From: Granulosicoccus sp.
Lineage (GTDB): Bacteria > Pseudomonadota > Gammaproteobacteria > Granulosicoccales > Granulosicoccaceae
Direction: 5' to 3'
DNA: 32,519 nucleotides
Assembly (NCBI GenBank): GCA_020627685.1
Contig: JAHDGK010000047.1
Location: 1 to 32,519 of the forward strand
Part shown: positions 6,229 through 15,135 of the stretch, in pieces
Numbering within the stretch: position 1 is the first letter of the stretch
How the letters are laid out: each line of letters opens with the position of its first letter
Program-made: the position numbers and the translations under genes
The notes under the pieces: model-generated
What the model saw: the letters and a program-made list of their open reading frames with translations, nothing else
Databases searched by the model: none
What the model was told of the DNA's origin: nothing

Positions 6229-8784
6229 ATGTCACTTTGGAAACACAAGTATCACGATAGTATTCAGGCCAGGCTACTGGTTGCCGTCGCGTTGCTTACT
6301 TTGTCTGCATTGGCTATTGGTCTCACTTCCTGGTATTGGTTGTCGCACTCCAATCGAATTTTGGAAGATCTACACACCGGTACAATCCAACAGGTTAATC
6401 GATCACATGAGCTAACCAAGCAAAGTGCGGTTTTTACTGCTTCTGCCACGTTTCTTTTAAACTTAAAATCGCCCTATCTTGTTGAGACAGAAGGCTCGAA
6501 GTTGTTAAAGTCTATTGATGATGCTATTGCTTTGTGGGAGCAAGGTTCGTTAGCAAGTGTTGATGGTGGGTCTGCTCCGCAACCGATACTATCTCAGCTG
6601 CGGCGAATGCGAAGCCATATTTCTTTGCTCATATCATCTGTAAGAGATATATCGAATTTCGAGGACGCATCGAGAATTATTACTCAAAAGCTTGCCTCAT
6701 CTGAAAGGCAACTTACGGATCGTTTGCCAAAATCTAGGTCTCCATCCCACCGAGAGGCGATAAGACAGGTACAGATTTCCACGCAATTGCTGATTACGGC
6801 ATCTCAGGAGACAAGTCTGCTTAGCTTGGGTGAATATAGGAGGCGCATTGAAAAAAATTATGCGAGCTTTCCCTTTGACGAAGGACACGTAGAGGAAACA
6901 GTCGCACTCCAAGAGATCTATAGGCTTGCAATCGATGATCAAGGCTTATTTCAGGTTAGAAGGAAGTTGTTGCGGAGCAATATCGAGGCGCGTAGAGCGC
7001 TGAGTGGTATTAGTACTAGCGCTAATCAACTAAATATTCTCGTGCTTGATCTGATCGAGCGCTCGGAAGCAGAGATATCTAAACAACGTGAGACCACCAG
7101 CAAGAATATCCGGGCGGCGTTGGGATTTGTCGTTTTGTTGGGGGTTGGCAGTATTGTTATGGCGCTGTTGGCCGCGTTTTATATATCGGGTTATGTGGTT
7201 AAGAATCTTAATACAGTGACTCAAGCAATGAGCGCACTGGCAAGGAGTGATTTTACCCAGCGCAACGATTCTGAAAATGTACCGTTGGATGAGATCGGAA
7301 GACTCAAAGAAGCGTTCGAAGTGTTCCGTGCTAACGCCTTTAAACTAAAGCGCCTCAATGTGCAGCTAGAACAGAAAACCGCGTTATTTGAATCGACATT
7401 TAATAATATAAACGACGGTGTCGCCATCACAGATAGTAGAAGTCGAGTTCTCGCTTGCAATTCAAGGCTTAACTATGTGCTGAGTTTTTTATCCAGCGAG
7501 CTTGCTGTTTCCACAGGTGGCGTGTTAGACGATCGCACTTTGGTATTTCCAGGCTCGACTAATCAGTTTGATGTATCTAATGAGTCTCAATCTTATAGAG
7601 AGGTTCGGAATGAGCTTGGTCAGAGCATAGAGATTAGAACTAGCAAGCTTCCAGATGGCGGAAAGGTTTGGCTGTTTTCTGACACAACGGAGCGTAGGCG
7701 CATCGAGGAACGTTTAAGCCATTTTCAGCGCCTTGAAAGTTTGGGTCAGCTTACGGGTGAGGTTGCACACGATTTCAATAATGTGCTGAGTGCTATAAAA
7801 ACAGCAGTTCAACTTGCGATCTCTAAAGACGAAACTACCGTCAGTGATGCTGAATTGTATCGAATTGATGATGCTGTTGATATTGGTACTGCACTCACAC
7901 AGCGTTTGTTGGCTTTTGCGAAAAAACAGAATTTAGACCCAACGAGAATTGAACTCAATGAGTTAGTCTCTGGTGTTTCAGAGCTTATATCGTTAAGTAT
8001 TGGTCAAAGAATACGACTGAATGTAATACACTCAGATCAAGACATTTATGTTCATATTGATCGTATCCAGTTAGAGAGTGCGCTCTTAAATTTATGCATC
8101 AACAGCGCGAATGCTACGACTGGTGAAGGTACGATAGAGATATCTATCTTTAAAGATGAGGAGCAAAGTGCGGTTATAACTGTTAAGGACTTTGGATGTG
8201 GAATGTCTGAAGCATCACTTGCTCATGCGATAGAGCCTTTTTATTCAACTAATAGAGGTCGAAATGGTAGTGGTTTAGGTTTGAGTATTGTCTATGGTTT
8301 CCTAAAGCAATCGGGTGGTGATCTTCTTATAGAGAGCGAAGAGGGGAGGGGGACTACTGTTAAGTTAGTATTTGCTCGGTATTCTTCAGAGTCGATCTCT
8401 TCTTCGGAGCCGCTGGATATTTCTGGGCATATTCATTCATCGGTTTTATTGGTAGAGGATGATCGAGAGTCCCGTTGTCGAGCAGGCGAATATCTTGATG
8501 AATTGGGAATAAAGTACAGCGATGTGCCAGCTTATCCAAATGCAATGCAGATGCTGAGAAGTGATCAGTTTTTTAGCATTCTGTTTACCGATCTTCATCT
8601 AGGGGGTGAACTGACTGGTTGGGATCTTGCGCGTTACTGCTTAAAGCGTCGTTTGGTTGAAAAAATAGTTATTACTTCAGGAAGAAGTCAAGAGTTGACA
8701 AACCCACCTGAAGATTTAATAGGACATATAGAACTGCTGCCTAAGCCCTATACTAGGGATGAGGTGCAAGCCGTTTTAAAGTAG
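6229..8784 (+). CDS. hybrid sensor histidine kinase (TorS-like layout, HAMP-PAS-HisKA-HATPase-REC)
   Basis: This 851-residue inner-membrane kinase has TM1 at about 14-37, a long helical periplasmic sensor region (about 38-292) and TM2 at about 294-320. HAMP (about 321-375) and a PAS-like segment (about 384-480) follow. HisKA has His514 in GEVAHDFNN. HATPase_c carries N-box LCINSANAT, G1 DFGCGMS and G2 GSGLGLSIVYG. A C-terminal receiver contains Asp788 and Lys839. There is no C-terminal Hpt domain, unlike TorS/ArcB. The receiver may therefore modulate kinase activity directly, or a separate Hpt protein may exist elsewhere. It forms an operon with the response-regulator gene (14-nt gap). The periplasmic region probably senses the transported solute, directly or through the binding protein (inference). 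Confidence 0.93.
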   Translation: MSLWKHKYHDSIQARLLVAVALLTLSALAIGLTSWYWLSHSNRILEDLHTGTIQQVNRSHELTKQSAVFTASATFLLNLKSPYLVETEGSKLLKSIDDAIALWEQGSLASVDGGSAPQPILSQLRRMRSHISLLISSVRDISNFEDASRIITQKLASSERQLTDRLPKSRSPSHREAIRQVQISTQLLITASQETSLLSLGEYRRRIEKNYASFPFDEGHVEETVALQEIYRLAIDDQGLFQVRRKLLRSNIEARRALSGISTSANQLNILVLDLIERSEAEISKQRETTSKNIRAALGFVVLLGVGSIVMALLAAFYISGYVVKNLNTVTQAMSALARSDFTQRNDSENVPLDEIGRLKEAFEVFRANAFKLKRLNVQLEQKTALFESTFNNINDGVAITDSRSRVLACNSRLNYVLSFLSSELAVSTGGVLDDRTLVFPGSTNQFDVSNESQSYREVRNELGQSIEIRTSKLPDGGKVWLFSDTTERRRIEERLSHFQRLESLGQLTGEVAHDFNNVLSAIKTAVQLAISKDETTVSDAELYRIDDAVDIGTALTQRLLAFAKKQNLDPTRIELNELVSGVSELISLSIGQRIRLNVIHSDQDIYVHIDRIQLESALLNLCINSANATTGEGTIEISIFKDEEQSAVITVKDFGCGMSEASLAHAIEPFYSTNRGRNGSGLGLSIVYGFLKQSGGDLLIESEEGRGTTVKLVFARYSSESISSSEPLDISGHIHSSVLLVEDDRESRCRAGEYLDELGIKYSDVPAYPNAMQMLRSDQFFSILFTDLHLGGELTGWDLARYCLKRRLVEKIVITSGRSQELTNPPEDLIGHIELLPKPYTRDEVQAVLK

Positions 8785-8820
8785 ATACAATATGCGTTTA
8801 TTTATATCTTGTATGTCAAT

Positions 8821-9744
8821 ATGATGATTGAGCGTGTCGCAATTCTAGGTGCAGGAGCTTTAGGCGCTGTCTATGCAAATATATTTAATGAGGCAGGTAT
8901 TGAGACTAAAGTTGTTGCAAAGGGAGAGCGTTTTGAGAGGCTCCAAAACGATGGTGTGTATATTAACGATGTCCATTATGAGCTGCCCGTCATTAACGCT
9001 GAAACAGATGCCGGTGGCTTCAAAGCTGATCTAAATATTGTTGCCACCAAATACCATCACTTAAAATCTGGTTTATCCGATCTTTCCAAATTTGTTCATG
9101 CTGATACAGTTTTTATTTCTCTTCTCAACGGACTAACCAGTGAATCAATCATTGAAGAGATGTACGGCAAGGGCAGAGCACTGCAGTCTATCGCGATGAA
9201 TCTGGATGCGCGTCGCGAGGGTAATAAAATATTCCATTCACGGCCCCCACTGTTAGTTTTCGGCGAACTGGATAATCAAGAGCTCAGTGCAAAGGTGCTT
9301 GCGGTACAAGATGTTCTAGATAGGGCAGGTATAGATCATAAGACCCCCAAAGATATGCAGCGAACCATGTGGTGGAAATTCATGGTGAATGTCGGTATGA
9401 ATCAATCATCTGCTGTGACAGGCGCTACCTATGGTCGATATAAAATCGAGCCCGAGCTTCGCTGGTTGAAAGAAACACTTATGCGTGAGGTTATCGCAGT
9501 GGCGCAGGCCGAAGGGATCGACCTTAGAGATGAGGATGCGACCAGTTTTTATGAGACGCTAGACATCATTGCAGAAGATGGAAAAACATCGATGTTGCAA
9601 GATATTGAAGCGTCACGCAAAACTGAAGTAGATATGTTTGCCCCTGTTGTCATTGAGCTGGGAGAAAAGCATGGTATTCCGACGCCAGTAAATCGAACTG
9701 TACTCAGCGTTATCCGTACGCTGGAACTTAAGTACAGTCATTGA
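8821..9744 (+). CDS. 2-dehydropantoate 2-reductase family protein (PanE/ApbA)
   Basis: This roughly 307-residue cytosolic oxidoreductase has an N-terminal Rossmann dinucleotide site (AILGAGALGAVYA). Its C-terminal helical domain shows the family landmarks WWKFMVNVGMNQSSAVTG (catalytic Lys plus Asn residues) and SMLQDIEASRKTEVD (substrate-binding Glu region). The family reduces ketopantoate to pantoate with NADPH in CoA synthesis. Many paralogs act on other 2-oxo acids, so the true substrate is open. A type III pantothenate kinase lies 16 kb away in this window, but there is no operon link. The start at 8821 is preferred over an in-frame TTG at 8809; neither has a good Shine-Dalgarno. It is convergent with uup across 23 nt with no obvious terminator. 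Confidence 0.88.
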   Translation: MMIERVAILGAGALGAVYANIFNEAGIETKVVAKGERFERLQNDGVYINDVHYELPVINAETDAGGFKADLNIVATKYHHLKSGLSDLSKFVHADTVFISLLNGLTSESIIEEMYGKGRALQSIAMNLDARREGNKIFHSRPPLLVFGELDNQELSAKVLAVQDVLDRAGIDHKTPKDMQRTMWWKFMVNVGMNQSSAVTGATYGRYKIEPELRWLKETLMREVIAVAQAEGIDLRDEDATSFYETLDIIAEDGKTSMLQDIEASRKTEVDMFAPVVIELGEKHGIPTPVNRTVLSVIRTLELKYSH

Positions 9745-9767
9745 TTTGTCTTCTTAAAGGCTAAGCA

Positions 9768-11717
9768 TTACTGCCGCTCTTCTAACAACTCCCAACGTTC
9801 ATACATAGTGTCGAGTTTTGCCTGAAGCTCTCCAGCCTCTTTAATTTTACTGTCGGCTGCGGCTTTGTCGGTGTAGAAGTCGGGCTCATTCATTTTTTCA
9901 TGGATGGCAGCAATATCAGCTTCCAGAATGTTGATTTCAGCTGGTAGCTTTTCTAGTTCCAGTGTTTCTGCGTAAGTGAGTTTTTTCTTATTTTCAGCTT
10001 TGTCTTGATTTTTCTCAGAACCGGCTGGCTTGCTAACCGCTGTAGAGCTTCCCCCGGCAGGTTGTAGTACAGGAGATGTTTCGAACACGGGTTTTAACGT
10101 GTTTGAGTTGGCGCGTTCACGTTCAAAGTCTTCATAACCGCCAGCTACATCAATGAAGCGACCATTGCCTTGATACACAAAGCTACGGGTAACGACATTT
10201 TCTAATAGTTCCCTATCGTGACTGATGAGAATAACGGTACCTTTGTATTCACCTAGAAGCGCCTCCAGTAACTCGAGCGTTTCTATATCCAGATCATTGC
10301 TAGGTTCATCAAGCACAATCAGATTTGAAGGCTTCAGGAAGAGCTTTGCCAGCATCAGCCTACCCATTTCACCGCCGGAGAGCGCAGTTATAGGGGCGCG
10401 TGCACGCGATGGCTCAAACAAGAAGTCTTGCATATAACTCATGATGTGACGAGGTGCGCCGTTAACTTCAACCGTGTCGCGCCCACCACTGACGTTATCG
10501 GCTGCGGACAGTTTTGTATCTAATGCTGCACGGAGTTGGTCGTAGTAGGCCACCTCTAGTTGTGTACCCGTATGAACGCTACCACTGGTCGGTTCAAGCT
10601 CATTAACCAGAAGCTTTACCAACGTAGACTTGCCGCATCCGTTGGGCCCAATGATGCCAATACGATCATCGCGCATGATAACGGTGGATAAGGGCGCAAT
10701 AATATTTTTATCACCAAACGAGACGCTCACGTCTTTGGTTTCAAAAACGATCTTCCCGGAGTTTTCAGCTTGATTGACTGACATGCTGGCCTTGCCAATG
10801 ACCTTTCGTCGTGCAGCATGCTGTTCACGCAGTTTTTTTAAAGCCCTTACACGCCCTTCATTTCTGGTGCGGCGAGCTTTGATACCTTGCCGAATCCATG
10901 CCTCTTCCTGTGCCAGCTTTTTATCAAACAAGGCATTCTGTTGAGCTTCTACTTCCAAGGCCTGAGCTTTATTAATTCGGTATGCCGCGAACCCGCTAGG
11001 CCACTCGGTCAGGTTGCCACGATCTATCTCACAAATATGATTAGCAACTGAGTCTAGAAATTTTCTATCGTGCGTGACAAATATTAGGGCGCATTTCAAT
11101 GTTGCTAAGTGTTTTTCCAACCAGGCGACGGCACCTATATCCAAATGGTTTGTGGGTTCGTCTAAGAGCAGAACGTCCGGGTTGGTGACCAGTGCACGCG
11201 CGAGCACGACTCGTCGTTTCATACCACCTGACAGGCTTTGCACATCTGTATTTGCATCCAACTGCATTTTGGACAGCGTTTGCTCCACTACCTGAATAAG
11301 CGACCATCCATCGTTTGCATCAATTTTGTCTTGCAAGGCAGCTAAGTGATCGATCAATGGTTTGCCTGATTCACTTTTTTCATGCCCCTCGCCCAGTCTT
11401 TCAGACTCTCGATGAAACTCGGCAAGTACTGCCCCGATGGAATCCAAACCGGATGCAACGACTTCGTAGATTGATCCCTGAAAGTCTGTGGGTACGGCCT
11501 GAGGAAGGTAGGCTGCGTTGACTCCGCTACGAGTGATGACTTCGCCGGTATCTGGGATAAGTTGTCCGGCGATAATCTTAAGTAAGGTTGATTTACCTTC
11601 GCCGTTTCGACCGACCAAGGCCATACGAGCACCAGCCTCAATGGTCAATGACACATTGTCCAGTATGGTGGTTGGTCCAAAGGCAATGGAGACCTGCTGC
11701 ACTCGAATTAATGACAT
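9768..11717 (-). CDS. uup: ABC-F ATPase Uup
   Basis: This 649-residue soluble protein has two ABC cassettes and no membrane segment. Walker A motifs are GRNGEGKST (36-44) and GPNGCGKST (about 356-364). Signatures are LSGGMKRRV and LSGGEMGRL, with Walker B followed by DEPTNHLD and DEPSNDLD. The linker between cassettes is long, charged and helical. The C-terminal ~75 residues form the coiled-coil DNA-binding-type domain (LTYAETLELEKLPAEI...ERWELLEE) that distinguishes Uup from EttA and Ybit-type paralogs. The family acts on ribosomes, and loss of Uup affects transposon precise excision and ribosome assembly in E. coli. Length and domains fit the family. A Ser/Gly/Pro-rich insert (about 540-570) precedes the coiled coil. 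Confidence 0.95.
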   Translation of the reverse strand: MSLIRVQQVSIAFGPTTILDNVSLTIEAGARMALVGRNGEGKSTLLKIIAGQLIPDTGEVITRSGVNAAYLPQAVPTDFQGSIYEVVASGLDSIGAVLAEFHRESERLGEGHEKSESGKPLIDHLAALQDKIDANDGWSLIQVVEQTLSKMQLDANTDVQSLSGGMKRRVVLARALVTNPDVLLLDEPTNHLDIGAVAWLEKHLATLKCALIFVTHDRKFLDSVANHICEIDRGNLTEWPSGFAAYRINKAQALEVEAQQNALFDKKLAQEEAWIRQGIKARRTRNEGRVRALKKLREQHAARRKVIGKASMSVNQAENSGKIVFETKDVSVSFGDKNIIAPLSTVIMRDDRIGIIGPNGCGKSTLVKLLVNELEPTSGSVHTGTQLEVAYYDQLRAALDTKLSAADNVSGGRDTVEVNGAPRHIMSYMQDFLFEPSRARAPITALSGGEMGRLMLAKLFLKPSNLIVLDEPSNDLDIETLELLEALLGEYKGTVILISHDRELLENVVTRSFVYQGNGRFIDVAGGYEDFERERANSNTLKPVFETSPVLQPAGGSSTAVSKPAGSEKNQDKAENKKKLTYAETLELEKLPAEINILEADIAAIHEKMNEPDFYTDKAAADSKIKEAGELQAKLDTMYERWELLEERQ

Positions 11718-11927
11718 GAAGTTTTTATGGGTAACTTTGAAAACACGGGGAGTCAGGCATTAATCATCTATGCTGCCGTTGTACGAAAAATCTAGGCATC
11801 AGAATGACGTCGGTCGATTTGCAGATCACCGGACGTACGCTGAGCGTGCATTATACGCACCCGTTGCGGGGTATTAATGCGCCAGAGCGGAAAATGATGG
11901 CTCGTTCATGCTGTTTTCTCTCATTGC

Positions 11928-12857
11928 TCATGACTTGTTTTGTTGAGCTAAGCACTCATCCCAATAGGGAACGCCTCCAAATCGCTCAACGAGAAAATCC
12001 ACAAACGCTCTGACGCGTTTAGACAGGTGTCGAGTTTGCGGGTAGACCGCATAAACGTTCAAATCGTCTCGTTGATACTCATTGAGCAGTTGCACTAAGG
12101 TCCCGCGCTCGAGTTCTTTGAATACGATGAAGGAAGGTAATTGCGTAATGCCGAGTCCTTCCATGGCGGCGCATCGCAAAAACTCACCGCTGCTGGCTTT
12201 TAAATATGGGGTGATCTTCTGCTTAAGGAGCTCCCCTTTTGCGTTGCGGAATTTCCATTGCTCGTTGTTCTTAAACAAGTTGTATGCAAGGCACTTATGC
12301 TTCGCAAGCTCTTGGAGAGTCTTTGGTTCCCCGTTTTGCGTCAGGTATTCCGGGCTTGCGCAAATAACATGTCGGATGGGGGCAAGGGGCCTGGCGATCA
12401 GACTTGAATCGGGTAAATTTGCAATTCGTATTGCTAAATCAAAGCCTTCTTTCATCAGGTCCACTGAACGATCATTAATGTCTAGGTCGAATTTAATCTG
12501 GGGATGGGACACCATGAACTCGTTAATGGCAGGCCCTAGATGCATAAGGCCAAAGGTGGAAGGCAAGGTGACTTTTAGGTTTCCTTTCAGGTTTGAATGA
12601 TCCTCAGTGACTGAAAGCTCTGCTTCTCTAAGATCATCCAATAATCGGCTTGCTTGTTTGTAAAACGCTTCTCCGGTATCCGTTAGATTCATACGGCGAG
12701 TTGTACGATGAAACAACTCAACACCCAGGTGATCTTCCAATTCTTTCAAACGTCTGCTGACTGCAGATTTAGCGATGCCAGCCTGGTCGGCAGCCGCACT
12801 GATGCTGCCTGTTTCGACAACACGAGTGAAGACTTCCATGTTTTCAAATCGATTCAT
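11928..12857 (-). CDS. LysR-family transcriptional regulator
   Basis: This roughly 309-residue regulator begins MNRFENMEVF. A classic LysR winged helix-turn-helix occupies about residues 10-65 (SISAAADQAGIAKSAVSRRLKELEDHLGVELFHRTTRRMNLTDTG). The effector-binding domain is at about 90-295. The start at 12857 matches the normal LysR N-terminus; an ATG at 12902 would add 15 residues unlike the family. The gene is divergent from the exported MBL-fold gene, the usual arrangement for a LysR regulator and its target, so it probably controls that gene and itself (inference). The sequence is closest in style to the AaeR/DhcR-type single-gene LysR group. The effector is unknown. Confidence 0.93.
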   Translation of the reverse strand: MNRFENMEVFTRVVETGSISAAADQAGIAKSAVSRRLKELEDHLGVELFHRTTRRMNLTDTGEAFYKQASRLLDDLREAELSVTEDHSNLKGNLKVTLPSTFGLMHLGPAINEFMVSHPQIKFDLDINDRSVDLMKEGFDLAIRIANLPDSSLIARPLAPIRHVICASPEYLTQNGEPKTLQELAKHKCLAYNLFKNNEQWKFRNAKGELLKQKITPYLKASSGEFLRCAAMEGLGITQLPSFIVFKELERGTLVQLLNEYQRDDLNVYAVYPQTRHLSKRVRAFVDFLVERFGGVPYWDECLAQQNKS

Positions 12858-12927
12858 TGTGGCTGATAAATTATGTTGCCGAAATAAGAACAATATATTC
12901 ATATTATCTCTGTTTATTCTTAGTTAA

Positions 12928-12944
12928 GCAACTCGCATACTTGC
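12928..12944. promoter_or_regulatory. candidate LysR operator GCAA-N9-TTGC
   Basis: An imperfect dyad, AAGCAA-CTCGCATAC-TTGCCT, lies in the divergent spacer between the LysR gene and the MBL gene, about 140 nt before the MBL start. The size and spacing fit a T-N11-A type LysR box. This is a pattern match only. Confidence 0.3.
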
Positions 12945-13030
12945 CTCAGCTGCTTAGAATTTCGTTGATTTACAGCTAATGGGTGACGGCGTAGTCCAGC
13001 GCTGGCTAAACCCCTCTATGGGCGGCACAG

Positions 13031-13050
13031 CGGCCGGTTCGGAACGGCCG
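13031..13050. promoter_or_regulatory. GC-rich hairpin in the leader of the MBL-fold gene
   Basis: Two CGGCCG blocks flank GTTCGGAA, about 33 nt before the MBL start codon and upstream of a good AGGAG ribosome site (8-nt spacing). It may be a leader stem-loop or a protein-binding dyad. It stands out against the more AT-rich spacer. Confidence 0.35.
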
Positions 13051-13082
13051 GGAACATCAGAAGAGAATCAGGAGATAGAAAT

Positions 13083-14057
13083 ATGAAGACAAGAATTACC
13101 GCAGCCGTAATACTTGCGACTTTCGGCCTCGGAGCCAGTTTTTTAAGTCATGCTAATGATCCGGTTTGGGATGGAAACATCGTTGAGTTGATCTCCGAGG
13201 AGCTTCAGCCAGATGTGTTTGCTTACTATCCGGATGATGCAAAAGTGCTTGAAAAACTCGGTAAGCCGGTGGCCACCAGCGGTGGTTTTATTATCGGAAA
13301 TGACGGCGTCCTGCTCATCGACACCATGTTGAATAAGCGCTTAAACAATCAAGTTCAGGAGTTGATACGAAACGAAACTGACAAACCCATTTTGTTTGCC
13401 GTCAATACCAGTTTTCATGGTGATCATTCTTACGGGAACATGTACCTGCCGGACAACACCACCATCATCCAGCACAGTGTTACCAAGGCGTATATCGATC
13501 AACACTTTCAGGCAGATACTGAATTTATGATTCAGAACTTTGGCCAAGGTCGGGGCATTGAAGAAATTCGCCCGGTTACCGGAGATATCTTGGTGACACC
13601 GGGCAGCGCAGTGAGCGTTGATTTGGGCGGCAAGCGAGTGGACATCATCGACTTTGGTTTTGCGCAAACGGGTGGAGATTTGTTTGTATGGGAACCTGAT
13701 GCAAAAGTACTTTGGACTGGGAACCCCATCATCACGGTTAAGCCTTCTCTGCCATGGCTACTAGATGGTCATTTACTAGAGACGCTAGAGTCGATCAAAA
13801 AAGTGTATGAATTTCTCCCCGACGACGCGCAAATTGTGCCTGGGCATGGATCGGTTATGGAGAAGGGTGATATCCAGTGGCACATCGATTACCTGGAGAC
13901 GGTTAAATCTGAAGTGCAAGAAGCGATCGATGAAGGCTTGACGCTTGAACAAACCGTTGAGCGCGTCAAGATGCCTGAGTTTGGAGGGTATGCCTTATTT
14001 GGCTGGGTGCACCCCGGACTGAATGTTCCGGCAGCCTACAAAGACTTGAGTCAGTAG
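13083..14057 (+). CDS. exported metallo-beta-lactamase-fold protein with altered metal ligands
   Basis: This 324-residue protein has a Sec signal peptide (cut after SHA, residue 24) and an MBL-fold hydrolase body. The canonical HxHxDH motif appears as S110-F-H112-G-D114-H115. The usual third-strand His is Gln195 in AQTGGD. The bridging Asp of the GD motif is Asn214 in WTGNP. His255 in VPGHG is kept. Thus three of about seven classical metal ligands are changed, while the fold markers (TSGGFIIGNDGVLLIDT, TGGDLFVWEPDAKVLWTG) remain. It could bind one metal, use a different set of ligands, or be non-catalytic. A strong AGGAG ribosome site precedes the start. It is divergent from a LysR gene and followed by a perfect 12-bp hairpin. 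Fold assignment is secure; activity is unknown. Confidence 0.9.
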   Translation: MKTRITAAVILATFGLGASFLSHANDPVWDGNIVELISEELQPDVFAYYPDDAKVLEKLGKPVATSGGFIIGNDGVLLIDTMLNKRLNNQVQELIRNETDKPILFAVNTSFHGDHSYGNMYLPDNTTIIQHSVTKAYIDQHFQADTEFMIQNFGQGRGIEEIRPVTGDILVTPGSAVSVDLGGKRVDIIDFGFAQTGGDLFVWEPDAKVLWTGNPIITVKPSLPWLLDGHLLETLESIKKVYEFLPDDAQIVPGHGSVMEKGDIQWHIDYLETVKSEVQEAIDEGLTLEQTVERVKMPEFGGYALFGWVHPGLNVPAAYKDLSQ

Positions 14058-14067
14058 TTCTAAGATG

Positions 14068-14096
14068 AGTAGAGTTGGCATCACGCCAACTCTACT
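14068..14096. terminator. perfect 12-bp hairpin between convergent genes, likely bidirectional terminator
   Basis: AGTAGAGTTGGC and its exact complement are separated by 5 nt, 11 nt after the MBL stop and just beyond the stop of the minus-strand neighbour. There is no clear T-run on either side, so termination may rely on stem strength or Rho. The position between convergent genes is the main argument. Confidence 0.6.
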
Positions 14097-14114
14097 TGAT
14101 GGTGCGTGAAGCGT

Positions 14115-14993
14115 TTAGGCCACTTCGCTGCTTTGATTAACAGCATCGTTCTGAGCAGTAGAGCCGCCTTGAGCAGCATCCAGCCACCAAGGGTAAGGCG
14201 CTTTAGCCAAATCTAAATAGAACGTTGAATAAAAGAGGCCGTAGTCTTCGGAAGGCTTGGAACCTGCACATAACTGGAATCTGAAATCGGTCATTTGCAG
14301 TGTTTCAAGGTCAGCCCACAGTTGGGGATCGTTGATTGATCCACCAGCTACAACTAGATGAAAAACATACTGACTACCTGCGGAGTATCCGATAGCACGA
14401 AGTTTTTCAGACTCAAAGTGGCTTAGTACAGTGGTTGTGTTCTCTGTTTTGATATTGCAGGCATAAGCGGTAATTGGCTGAGTACTGCCTTGCAGTGCTT
14501 TAACCGTCATGCGATTAGGATCAAGCTTGACACGTTTGGCTTTCGGCATAGAAAACGCCGCCATATCCAAAAGAGTCGAGATGCTGAAATAGGGGCTGTC
14601 TGGGTTTAGACGATGTGGCTCTGACAGTGCGCGAGCTGCGCCAGGCATGCCGGCTTGCTTTAAAAGCATGCTCATTCCCAATACCAACTTAGGTGAGTGC
14701 ACAACCCGTTTTTCAAGCAGGGGCTGCACCTGAACTTTCCGACGATCTTCTATCAGTGTCAGTTTGTTCTTCTGCGCGAATTTCTGCAGGTAGTTAAGGC
14801 TGCGTGGTTGCAACTCAGCCATATCGGAAGGAACAAACAGCGCGTTTTTGTTTTCAACACGCTTACACGTTAAAACCGTTTTTACCCGAGACTCTGCTGG
14901 GTCGGAGCGCTGCATACTGCCCACCGCCGCTGAGTTAACCCAAGAGCTCTTACGTTTGTTGAGATCTTCTGAGTTTGTCGCTTGATTGTTCAT
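14115..14993 (-). CDS. hypothetical protein, 292 residues
   Basis: I do not recognise the family. The protein has no signal peptide or membrane segment and starts with a polar, low-complexity tail (MNNQATNSEDLNKRKSSW). A mixed alpha/beta body runs from about residue 35 to 270 (LTCKRVENKNALFVPSDMAE..., ending YSTFYLDLAKAPYPWWLDA), followed by a Gln/Ser/Asn-rich tail. The polar tails and soluble core suggest a cytosolic protein. An AAGGTG ribosome site sits about 10 nt before the ATG. It is a single-gene unit between two hairpins. Codon use looks like its neighbours and the frame is intact over 879 nt, so it is a real gene. Confidence 0.75.
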   Translation of the reverse strand: MNNQATNSEDLNKRKSSWVNSAAVGSMQRSDPAESRVKTVLTCKRVENKNALFVPSDMAELQPRSLNYLQKFAQKNKLTLIEDRRKVQVQPLLEKRVVHSPKLVLGMSMLLKQAGMPGAARALSEPHRLNPDSPYFSISTLLDMAAFSMPKAKRVKLDPNRMTVKALQGSTQPITAYACNIKTENTTTVLSHFESEKLRAIGYSAGSQYVFHLVVAGGSINDPQLWADLETLQMTDFRFQLCAGSKPSEDYGLFYSTFYLDLAKAPYPWWLDAAQGGSTAQNDAVNQSSEVA

Positions 14994-15135
14994 CGCTTAC
15001 TACACCTTAAAACCTGTGATTAAACGGCAGCCGTTTTGGAGACGGTTGCGTTGTCTAATTCAGGTAAAGCGAGAAGCGCGCCACATTTGGTAAAGATCAG
15101 CTAACGGTTATCCGGGCGTCTTAGTAAGGGTTTAA

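Noticed and set aside
12082-12600. Plus-strand open frame of 172 codons opposite the LysR gene
   Set aside because: It is antisense to the conserved effector domain and has an unnatural composition. It is a shadow frame.
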